Source: an uncultured Bacilli bacterium (lineage in GTDB: Bacteria > Bacillota_I > Bacilli_A > RF39 > UBA660). From it: a stretch of 6,536 nucleotides of DNA. The position numbers and the translations under genes were made by a program. The notes below the pieces were generated by a model that saw nothing but the letters and a program-made list of their open reading frames with translations, did not search any database and had not been told where the DNA came from. Of this stretch, positions 1 to 4,645 are shown in pieces (the stretch's first letter is position 1; each line of letters opens with the position of its first letter). The stretch is taken from the NCBI GenBank assembly GCA_948999435.1, contig CARJCM010000019.1:1-6536 (forward strand), given 5' to 3'.

Positions 1-2
1 GC

Positions 3-83
3 CCAGTAATAAATCTGAAGGTTGATACGCTGTTCGCAACAGGAGGAACAGGAACCCAATCAAATCCTTATGTTGTAAGTTAA
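3..83 (+). CDS. 3' end of a secreted/surface protein gene (partial, C-terminal 26 residues)
   Basis: The only stop-free frame entering from the left edge encodes a tail beginning PVINLK and ending in GTQSNPYVVS before TAA (81-83). The first two bases, preceded by an unseen base, could complete an Arg codon, giving RPVINLK. From memory, the pattern RPVINLK, then a Gly/Thr-rich run, then NPYVV is a recurrent C-terminus of large secreted or cell-wall-associated proteins of gut Firmicutes, whose function is mostly unknown. The piece is 32 G+C in 81 bases (40%), against 16 in the first 81 bases (20%) of the next gene, and uses CTG and ACG codons that are rare elsewhere here. This suggests a different history or selection. 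It is followed by an inverted repeat and a terminator, so it ends its transcription unit. Everything upstream lies outside the window. The reading frame is likely; the family is a pattern-based guess. Confidence 0.7.
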   Translation, partial: PVINLKVDTLFATGGTGTQSNPYVVS

Positions 84-87
84 TTAT

Positions 88-166
88 TCTTGCTCATATA
101 GCTATTTTATATTTATTTGACTATTGAATTTTTCTAAATTTTAACTTTATTCATATATGGGCAAGA
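88..166. repeat. Long inverted repeat (13-bp arms) in a 3' UTR
   Basis: Positions 88-100 (TCTTGCTCATATA) pair with 154-166 (TATATGGGCAAGA) over all 13 positions, 12 Watson-Crick and one G-U (94:160). They enclose a 53-nt AT-rich loop. The right arm ends two bases before the terminator hairpin at 169. RNA from the upstream gene would therefore end in two stacked stem-loops. It could be an mRNA-stabilising 3' structure, the body of a small 3'-UTR RNA, or the remnant of a small mobile repeat. The sequence alone does not decide between these. Confidence 0.6.
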
Positions 167-168
167 TT

Positions 169-195
169 AGAGACTTTTGGTCTCTTTTTTCTTTT
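169..195 (+). terminator. Rho-independent terminator after the surface-protein gene
   Basis: AGAGAC (169-174) pairs with GTCTCT (180-185) around a 5-nt loop (TTTTG). A T-rich tract to 195, broken by one C, follows at once. This is a standard intrinsic terminator on the + strand, about 85 nt after the stop codon at 83. It separates the surface-protein unit from the repair gene at 238. Confidence 0.85.
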
Positions 196-205
196 AATTA
201 GTTTT

Positions 206-220
206 ATTGTATTATATAAT
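206..220 (+). promoter_or_regulatory. Weak candidate promoter for the AlkD-like gene
   Basis: A TG (208-209) runs directly into TATTAT (210-215), overlapping a second -10-like TATAAT (215-220). There is no convincing -35, because the upstream bases belong to the terminator T-tract. If 210-215 is the -10, transcription would start near 222, just before the Shine-Dalgarno GTGAGG at 225-230. In such AT-rich DNA a -10 match alone is weak evidence. Confidence 0.3.
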
Positions 221-237
221 ATATGTGAGGTTATATT

Positions 238-909
238 ATGATTTGGGCTAAAGAATATTTAAAAAGTATTAGTGAAGAAAGCTATAAAGAGTTTAATTCT
301 AAAATTATTTTTACTAATTATGAAATGTTAGGTATTAGATTACCTAAACTTAGAGTTCTTTCAAAAGAAATATTTAATACTGATTATAAAAGTTTTTTAA
401 ATGTTAATATTACTTATTATGAAGAAGCGATGCTTTATTTACTTGTTATAGCTTTAATTAAAGATATAGATGAATTAATGTTATATTTTCCTAAAGCTTT
501 AGATTTAATTGATAATTGGGCTTTATGTGATAGTTTTTGCGGAAGTTTAAAAATAGTAATAAATAATAAAGAATACTTTTTAAAAGTAATTGATAAACTT
601 TTAAATAGTGATAAAACTTATAATGTTAGAGTTGGGCTTGTTTTACTTTTAAATTATTATATAAGTGAAGAATATTTAGATTTAATATTTAAATATTTAG
701 ATAATATAAATAGTGATGAGTATTATATAAATATGGCTGAAGCATGGCTCTTATGTGAAATATTTATTAAATATCAAAGTTATGGTTTAAAATATTTAGA
801 AAATAATAAATTAAATAATTTTACAATAAATAAAACAATTAGTAAAATTAGAGATAGTTATAGAGTAAATGAAGATGTTAAAGATAAAATATTGATTTAT
901 AAGAAGTGA
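238..909 (+). CDS. DNA alkylation repair protein, AlkD-type DNA glycosylase
   Basis: Predicted cytosolic HEAT-like-repeat glycosylase that removes N3- and N7-alkylated purines from DNA, starting base-excision repair. The 223 residues are all-helical in character and match the length of the AlkD family (Pfam DNA_alkylation). Four residues can be placed on Bacillus cereus AlkD. DNWALCDSF gives W94 and D98 with the W-x3-D spacing of W109/D113; R131 in YNVRVGL corresponds to R148; W170 in MAEAWLLCE corresponds to W187. Offsets of 15, 15, 17 and 17 support a collinear and probably active enzyme. The C-terminal NKTISKIRDSYRV is also typical. ATG at 238 is preceded by GTGAGG (225-230) with a 7-nt gap. 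The stop is TGA, 32 nt before the next gene. It may be transcribed with the pseudouridine synthase, although that gene seems to have its own promoter. The family is firm; exact lesion specificity is inferred. Confidence 0.93.
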   Translation: MIWAKEYLKSISEESYKEFNSKIIFTNYEMLGIRLPKLRVLSKEIFNTDYKSFLNVNITYYEEAMLYLLVIALIKDIDELMLYFPKALDLIDNWALCDSFCGSLKIVINNKEYFLKVIDKLLNSDKTYNVRVGLVLLLNYYISEEYLDLIFKYLDNINSDEYYINMAEAWLLCEIFIKYQSYGLKYLENNKLNNFTINKTISKIRDSYRVNEDVKDKILIYKK

Positions 910-915
910 CTTGTG

Positions 916-924
916 TGATATAAT
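916..924 (+). promoter_or_regulatory. Extended -10 promoter for the pseudouridine synthase gene
   Basis: TGATATAAT is a perfect TGn plus TATAAT extended -10 element. The nearest -35-like hexamer (TTGATT, 892-897) is 21 bp away, which is too far to be optimal; extended -10 promoters can work without a -35. The expected start near 931 would leave a leader of only about 11 nt, beginning at the weak Shine-Dalgarno GAGTTG (931-936). Confidence 0.5.
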
Positions 925-941
925 AGATTTGAGTTGATAAA

Positions 942-1583
942 ATGAAAAAAATGGATATTATTTATGAAGATAAAGAATTATTGGTGGTTAATAAACCTCC
1001 TAAACTTTTAACTATTAGTGATGGTAAAACAGATAATACTTTATATAATATGGCACGGAGTTATGTTAAGAAACAACATAAAAGTAATAAGATATTTATT
1101 GTCCATAGACTTGATAAAGATACTTCAGGTGTAGTATTATTTGCTAAATCAGAAGATGTAAAAAAATATTTACAAGATAACTGGAATAAAATTACTAAAA
1201 GAGAATATTTGGGAATACTAGATGGCTATTTAGAAAATAATAATGGAGTTATTAAAGAATATTTAGTGGAAGATAAAACTCATAGGGTGTATGCTTCTAA
1301 TAAAAAAATTGGAGAATATGCAGAAACACATTATGAAGTATTAAATAAAAAGTTTAAATGTACTTTAGTCAAAATTGAAATTAAAACTGGTAAGAAAAAT
1401 CAAATAAGAGTAGGGTTTAGTAATTTGGGACATCCAATAATTGGTGATAAGAAATATGGAAGTAAAAATAACTATATTAAAAGACTTGGATTACATGCTT
1501 CTAGATTAGAAATAAATATTAAAGATAAAAAATATGTATTTGAAGCAAGCATACCAAAAGAATTTTTAATTTATCAAAAATAA
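942..1583 (+). CDS. RluA-family pseudouridine synthase, no S4 domain
   Basis: Predicted enzyme converting specific uridines of rRNA or tRNA to pseudouridine in the cytoplasm. Motifs of the RluA family appear in order: YEDKELLVVNKPP (residues 8-20), the catalytic loop HRLDKDTSG (55-63) with nucleophile D58, the conserved Tyr in KREYLGIL (Y89), KKNQIRVGFSNLGHPIIGD (151-169), where R156 is the usual active-site Arg, and LHASRL (184-189). At 213 residues it holds the catalytic domain only; the N-terminal S4 RNA-binding domain of RluC/RluD-type enzymes is absent, as in RluA and many small Firmicutes paralogues. The ATG at 942 is used because GAGTTG (931-936) lies 5 nt upstream; an internal ATG at 951 (M4) has no Shine-Dalgarno. 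No terminator separates it from the exporter operon, so read-through into that operon is possible. The target RNA cannot be predicted from the sequence. Confidence 0.92.
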   Translation: MKKMDIIYEDKELLVVNKPPKLLTISDGKTDNTLYNMARSYVKKQHKSNKIFIVHRLDKDTSGVVLFAKSEDVKKYLQDNWNKITKREYLGILDGYLENNNGVIKEYLVEDKTHRVYASNKKIGEYAETHYEVLNKKFKCTLVKIEIKTGKKNQIRVGFSNLGHPIIGDKKYGSKNNYIKRLGLHASRLEINIKDKKYVFEASIPKEFLIYQK

Positions 1584-1586
1584 TAC

Positions 1587-1617
1587 TTGACCTTAACCTT
1601 AGGTTAGCGTTTATTAT
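1587..1617 (+). promoter_or_regulatory. MerR-type promoter/operator of the ABC exporter operon
   Basis: The -35 TTGACC (1587-1592) and -10 TATTAT (1612-1617) are separated by 19 bp, longer than the usual 17. A near-perfect dyad fills the spacer: TAACCT (1594-1599), central T1600, AGGTTA (1601-1606), with extra outer matches 1590:1610 and 1591:1609. Over-long spacers containing an operator dyad are the hallmark of promoters activated by MerR-family regulators, which bend and untwist the DNA when they bind effector. Transcription should start near 1624. No MerR gene lies in the window, so the regulator would be encoded elsewhere. Confidence 0.75.
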
Positions 1618-1626
1618 GAAGTTATG

Positions 1627-1634
1627 AAAGGGAG
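1627..1634 (+). promoter_or_regulatory. Shine-Dalgarno that fixes the ATPase start
   Basis: AAAGGGAG (1627-1634) stands 7 nt before ATG 1642. An in-frame ATG at 1624 overlaps this site, has no ribosome binding site of its own, and lies at the predicted transcription start. The start at 1642 is therefore preferred. Confidence 0.85.
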
Positions 1635-1641
1635 ATGTTAT

Positions 1642-2541
1642 ATGTTAAAAGTAGAAAATGTAACAAAATATTATGGAGATATAAAAGCAGTTGATGATTT
1701 ATCATTTACTATCGAACCTGGTGAAATATTTGGACTTTTAGGGGTAAATGGCGCTGGTAAAACAACAACATTTAGAATGATTATGGGACTTTTGGAACCT
1801 AATAAAGGATCTATTACAATTAATGATAAAAAAATAGATTATAGATTAGTTGAAAAAATAGGCTTCTTAACAGAAGAGAGAAGTTTACTTACAAAGTTAA
1901 CTGTTAAAGAACAAGTGATTTATTATGGAACTTTAAAAGGAATGAAGGAAAAAGATATTTTAAAGAAATTAGATTATTGGTTAGATAGATTTGGAGTATC
2001 AGATTATAAAGAACGTAAAATTAAAGAATTAAGTAAAGGTAATCAACAAAAGATTCAATTTATTACAGCGATTATTCATGAACCTGATTTATTAGTTTTA
2101 GATGAACCTTTTACAGGATTAGACCCAATAAATGTAGAGAATTTTATGAGTGTAATTAGAGAATTTAAACAAAAGGGGAAAATGATAATATTCTCTAGTC
2201 ATAGAATGGAACATGTGGAACTATTTTGTGAAAAGTTAGTTATATTAAAAAAAGGTAGGGCTGTTTTAAGTGGTAATTTAAAAGATATAAAAAGGAATTA
2301 TCAGAAAAAGATTATTAGAATATCTGGAGATGTAGATATTGATAATTTAAAAAATACTAAAGGTGTAATTGATGTTATTAAAGAAAATTTAGAGATTGTG
2401 GTTAAAATAGAAAGTGATAAGTTTATTACAAATGTTTTTGAGGTAGTAAAGAAGTCTTCTAATATAACTAAATTTATTGTAGAAGATGCTTCTTTAAATG
2501 AAATATTTTTAAATACTGTGGGTGAAGCTTATGAGAAATAA
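1642..2541 (+). CDS. ABC transporter ATP-binding protein, NatA-like (ABC-2 exporter)
   Basis: ATPase subunit of an ABC-2-type exporter, working at the inner face of the membrane with the permease encoded next. From the start at 1642 it has 299 residues, opening MLKVENVTKYYGD. Motifs: Walker A GVNGAGKTT (34-42), a TEER segment (77-80) where many ABC proteins carry the Q-loop glutamine, signature LSKGNQQK (130-137, a variant of LSGGQ), Walker B LLVLDEP (150-156) with D154/E155, D-loop GLDP (159-162) and H-switch SSH (185-187). Residues of about 218-295 form the extra C-terminal domain (DUF4162-like) of NatA-type ATPases. The EER and LSKGN variants are normal for this subfamily, so activity is expected. 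The start 18 nt upstream (1624) is rejected on ribosome-site and promoter grounds. The gene overlaps the permease by 11 nt, implying translational coupling, and lies under a MerR-type promoter. Substrate could be Na+, a drug or an antimicrobial peptide; it is not visible. Confidence 0.93.
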   Translation: MLKVENVTKYYGDIKAVDDLSFTIEPGEIFGLLGVNGAGKTTTFRMIMGLLEPNKGSITINDKKIDYRLVEKIGFLTEERSLLTKLTVKEQVIYYGTLKGMKEKDILKKLDYWLDRFGVSDYKERKIKELSKGNQQKIQFITAIIHEPDLLVLDEPFTGLDPINVENFMSVIREFKQKGKMIIFSSHRMEHVELFCEKLVILKKGRAVLSGNLKDIKRNYQKKIIRISGDVDIDNLKNTKGVIDVIKENLEIVVKIESDKFITNVFEVVKKSSNITKFIVEDASLNEIFLNTVGEAYEK

Positions 2542-3829
2542 ATTTAAATATTTGACTTTATATAGTCTAAAAAAGAAAATTGATACTAAATGGTTTAAAG
2601 TAGTTAATGTTCTTCTATGTTTATTATTAGTATTTATATTTAATATGGATAGTATTATTAAAGCTTTTGGAGGAGATTTTGATAAGAAAAATAAAATATA
2701 TGTAGTTGATAATGTTGGTAAATATAATAGTTTTAAAAATAATATGGAAGCTATATATAAAGAAATAGAAGAAAAAGAAATTGAAATTATATTAGATAAT
2801 AATGCATTAAATAAAAAAGATGAAATAAATGATGATATAATTATTGTTATTAATAAAAGTGATACTGATTATATTGAAAGTGAAATTATTTCTTATGATG
2901 CGGTACCAAGAACTACTTATGAAATAGTTAATAGTTCCTTAAATAGTTTAAAAACCGAAATAGTTTTAGAAACAAGTGGTTTATCAGCGGATGAAATTAG
3001 TAAACTTACAAGTCCAGTGAAAGCTACAGAAACAGTTTTAAATAAAGATGCTCAAGATAATGCTACTAAAGAAATGTTAAGTGGTGTTATAACAACTATA
3101 TTTATCGTTCCGTTCTTTATCTTAATAGTTAGTATGGTGCAAATGCTAGGCGCGGAAATAAATGATGAAAAATCAAGTAGAGGAATGGAAATAATTATTT
3201 CTTCAGTATCAGCGAAAGAGCATTTCTTAAGTAAAATACTTGCTTCCCTTAGTTTTGTACTTATTCAAGGTGGTTTATTATTCTTATATGGTATTTTAGC
3301 ATTTATAATAAAAGAAATTATTAGTGTTAGTGGAGTTAGTGCAGGCGTAGGTGGTATTATTAATGAAGTTTATACAATGGTTAAAGCATCAGGAGTGTTT
3401 ACACTTTTATTTAAAGGTGCTCTTCCACTTTTAGTATTATTTGTCGTAAGTTTTATTCTTTATGCAATTGTTGCAGCAACTCTTGCTAGTATGACTACTA
3501 ATATTGAAGATTTTCAACAATTACAAACACCTTTAATGATTATTATGATGGTAGGTTATTATATTGCTATTATGGCGGTTATGTTTGATGGTTCAATATT
3601 TATAAATATTTTAGCTTATATTCCAATGCTTTCAGTACTTATTGCACCAACTTTATATTTAATGGGTGGAATGTCATTAATATCACTTGTTGGTTCAGTT
3701 TTAGTAACTTGTATTTCTACATTTATAATTTATAAATATGCCCTTAGAATATATAAAGTAGGAATACTTAATTATTCGTCTAGTAAATTATGGGGTAAAA
3801 TGTTTAAATCAATTAAAAAAGGAGCTTAG
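2531..3829 (+). CDS. ABC-2 type transporter permease, NatB-like
   Basis: Membrane subunit partnering the preceding ATPase. From ATG 2531 it has 432 residues. A hydrophobic segment at about 22-38 is followed by a large, charged, probably extracytoplasmic domain (40-184). Further predicted membrane segments lie at about 185-208, 236-262, 292-320, 333-352, 356-378 and 383-402. Between the second and third segments is EINDEKSSRGMEIIISSV (209-226), matching the E-x2-R-x-MEI signature of ABC-2/NatB permeases; the C-terminal ALRIYKVGIL is also typical. ATG 2531 is chosen over in-frame GTG 2522 because GGGTGA (2520-2525) sits 5 nt upstream as its Shine-Dalgarno. The 11-nt overlap with the ATPase gene suggests coupling and equal stoichiometry. 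The stop TAG (3827-3829) lies in the loop of the terminator and overlaps the stop of the converging gene by 3 bases. NatAB-like export is well supported; Na+ specificity is not. Confidence 0.9.
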   Translation: MRNKFKYLTLYSLKKKIDTKWFKVVNVLLCLLLVFIFNMDSIIKAFGGDFDKKNKIYVVDNVGKYNSFKNNMEAIYKEIEEKEIEIILDNNALNKKDEINDDIIIVINKSDTDYIESEIISYDAVPRTTYEIVNSSLNSLKTEIVLETSGLSADEISKLTSPVKATETVLNKDAQDNATKEMLSGVITTIFIVPFFILIVSMVQMLGAEINDEKSSRGMEIIISSVSAKEHFLSKILASLSFVLIQGGLLFLYGILAFIIKEIISVSGVSAGVGGIINEVYTMVKASGVFTLLFKGALPLLVLFVVSFILYAIVAATLASMTTNIEDFQQLQTPLMIIMMVGYYIAIMAVMFDGSIFINILAYIPMLSVLIAPTLYLMGGMSLISLVGSVLVTCISTFIIYKYALRIYKVGILNYSSSKLWGKMFKSIKKGA

Positions 3830-3846
3830 TTAGCTCTTTTGTTTTG
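3816..3846. terminator. Bidirectional terminator shared by converging operons
   Basis: AGGAGCT (3820-3826) pairs with AGCTCTT (3832-3838), seven pairs including one G-U, around the 5-nt loop TAGTT. On the + strand the stem is followed by a T-rich tract (3837-3846). On the - strand the A-run 3814-3820 gives a run of U. It can end both the exporter mRNA and the coat-protein mRNA. The stop codons of both genes fall at the loop. Confidence 0.85.
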
Positions 3847-4080
3847 TAATTGACCCAATGTCTTTTTGATTTCTGAAGATTTAATGTTAGTTATTTGATA
3901 CCAACCACATTCAGTCATTTTAGTATATACTTCATATTGCATTTTTAATATTTCTGCTAGAGATTCTTTTAAAATCTCATGAACCTTTTTATTACTAGCT
4001 TCCTGCGAGCCATGAACATAAACTTCACAAGTTCCTTTTAGAAGAAGTAAAATATTTTCCATAATAAGCTTATCATTCAT
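3826..4080 (-). CDS. CotF-like spore coat protein
   Basis: 84-residue, mostly helical soluble protein resembling the coat F domain (Pfam Coat_F): DKLIMENILLLLKGTCEVYV near the N-terminus, HGSQEASNKKVHEILKESL (23-41), then MQYEVYTKMTECGWYQI (47-63) with W60. Homologues are spore coat or spore-associated proteins; in Bacillus subtilis CotF is a longer precursor that is cleaved, whereas this single-domain form is common in clostridia. Cysteines are at 18 and 58. It is the second gene of a minus-strand pair. Its ATG (4078-4080) overlaps the end of the 63-residue gene by 8 nt, and GGAGG (complement of 4090-4094) lies 9 nt upstream inside that gene. The stop TAA (3826-3828) overlaps the permease stop on the other strand. 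Its presence suggests, but does not prove, a spore-forming lineage. Confidence 0.85.
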   Translation of the reverse strand: MNDKLIMENILLLLKGTCEVYVHGSQEASNKKVHEILKESLAEILKMQYEVYTKMTECGWYQITNIKSSEIKKTLGQLQNKRAN

Positions 4081-4264
4081 TTTTTAAATCCTCCATAACT
4101 TTTAATAATTTTTCACTTAAACTATGATGCTTTTTAGCTAACTTTTGGATAAATGAAGCAAGACTTTTATCTTCTAATTCATTACTGAAATTATTAAAAA
4201 TTGTTTCTAAGTTTTGTTCATGACCAATAGCATCTTCCATATAAAGTAATTCTTTTTGTGTCAT
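4073..4264 (-). CDS. Small helical protein, partner of the CotF-like coat protein
   Basis: 63 residues with no membrane segment and strong helical character, rich in Glu and Lys. It opens MTQKELLYMEDAIGHEQNL and carries KKHHSLSEKLLKVMEDL (44-60). From memory, similar short proteins sit just upstream of CotF-type genes in clostridia and look like half of a ferritin-like helical bundle (H15/E16 and H46/H47 are possible conserved polar positions). A role with the coat protein, perhaps as a co-assembling subunit, is an inference from gene order and the 8-nt overlap. The start is well fixed: AAGGAGGA (complement of 4271-4278) is 6 nt from the ATG, the best ribosome site in the window. The junction sequence is ATGAATGA, in which this gene's TGA stop follows the next gene's ATG. 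No sporulation-sigma promoter could be identified with confidence upstream. Confidence 0.8.
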   Translation of the reverse strand: MTQKELLYMEDAIGHEQNLETIFNNFSNELEDKSLASFIQKLAKKHHSLSEKLLKVMEDLKNE

Positions 4265-4383
4265 TATTTTTCCTCCTTGTTTTTATTATGGAATATATTT
4301 CTTTTTTAAAACGTTTTTTTGATAATAAAAATTATTTTTTAGGATAGTTTTTTTTATGAATGTGTGCTAATATATTTAGTACC

Positions 4384-4437
4384 ATATCAAAGACATCATA
4401 ATTTATTTTGTTTTATTTATTATGTTTGTTTTGATAT
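4384..4437. repeat. Imperfect long hairpin upstream of a small ORF
   Basis: ATATCAAA (4384-4391) pairs with TTTGATAT (4430-4437), and CATAAT (4397-4402) with ATTATG (4419-4424). Both sit in register around a symmetrical 5x5 internal loop with a 16-nt terminal loop. Fourteen of nineteen arm positions are Watson-Crick pairs, with one further A-T and one G-U possible in the internal loop. It could be a regulatory dyad, an RNA leader structure or a repeat remnant. Low base complexity raises the chance of coincidence. Confidence 0.4.
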
Positions 4438-4440
4438 ATT
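4432..4440 (+). promoter_or_regulatory. Possible extended -10 for the 46-residue ORF
   Basis: TGATATATT fits TGn plus TATATT (one mismatch from TATAAT) and overlaps the right arm of the hairpin. No good -35 lies at 17 bp; TTGTTT (4408-4413) is 21 bp away. A start near 4447 would give a leader of about 22 nt. Weak support only. Confidence 0.3.
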
Positions 4441-4468
4441 TATTTGGAAAGAAAAGAGAAAATGGTTA

Positions 4469-4609
4469 ATGAAAAGAAAAAAGATAAATAATATTAGGAG
4501 TGTTGTGTTATCAGGAGTTACTTATGATAATAATATATTTGAAAATGCAGAAATTAATAATTATGATGGATTAAAATTAGAAAGAAAATTAGATAGAGCT
4601 AATTATTAG
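4469..4609 (+). CDS. Hypothetical 46-residue basic/charged protein
   Basis: A short ORF opening MKRKKINNIRSVVLSGVTY and ending KLERKLDRANY, with no membrane segment, no signal peptide and no family I recognise. The N-terminus is strongly basic; the middle is acidic and Asn-rich. Codon use (AAA, GAA, TTA, AAT, GAT) resembles neighbouring genes, which is expected in AT-rich DNA and is therefore weak evidence. The frame is open upstream to GTG 4364, but that extension crosses the hairpin, has no ribosome site and gives an unlikely aromatic-rich sequence, so ATG 4469 is preferred. Only a poor Shine-Dalgarno is present (AAAAGAG, 4452-4458, 10 nt away). Its TAG stop lies 7 nt before the terminator stem at 4617, which fits a transcribed unit. 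If it is not real, 4265-4637 (373 bp) is a non-coding stretch holding the hairpin and the terminator. Confidence 0.35.
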   Translation: MKRKKINNIRSVVLSGVTYDNNIFENAEINNYDGLKLERKLDRANY

Positions 4610-4616
4610 CATCTGA

Positions 4617-4645
4617 AAAGAGAGTTTAAAGCTCTCTTTATTTAT
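4617..4645. terminator. Bidirectional terminator between the small ORF and the PMM/PGM gene
   Basis: AAAGAGAG (4617-4624) pairs with CTCTCTTT (4632-4639), an 8-bp stem with a 7-nt loop. On the + strand it runs into TTTATTTATT. On the - strand it follows the mutase stop codon (TAA, complement of 4638-4640) and ends in a short U run (complement of 4616-4619). It probably ends the minus-strand mutase mRNA and any + strand transcript through 4609. Confidence 0.8.

Noticed and set aside
1624..1641. Upstream in-frame ATG that would add six residues (MKGRCY) to the ATPase
   Set aside because: It overlaps the Shine-Dalgarno used for ATG 1642, has no ribosome site of its own, and coincides with the predicted transcription start of the MerR-type promoter.
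2522..2530. GTG start adding MKL to the permease
   Set aside because: The GTG lies inside the GGGTGA Shine-Dalgarno that serves ATG 2531, so the ATG is the better start.
4308..4317. AAAACGTTTT perfect palindrome upstream of the coat genes
   Set aside because: Short and almost entirely A/T. No paired site or known operator match was seen, and chance is likely in this composition.
4281..4360. Sporulation-sigma promoter (sigma E/K-like CATA box) for the coat operon
   Set aside because: A CATAATAA word is present on the minus strand, but the last consensus base and a correctly spaced -35 are missing.
4364..4468. N-terminal extension of the small ORF from GTG 4364
   Set aside because: It lacks a ribosome site, crosses the long hairpin, and encodes an unlikely Phe/Tyr/Ile-rich run from T-rich DNA.
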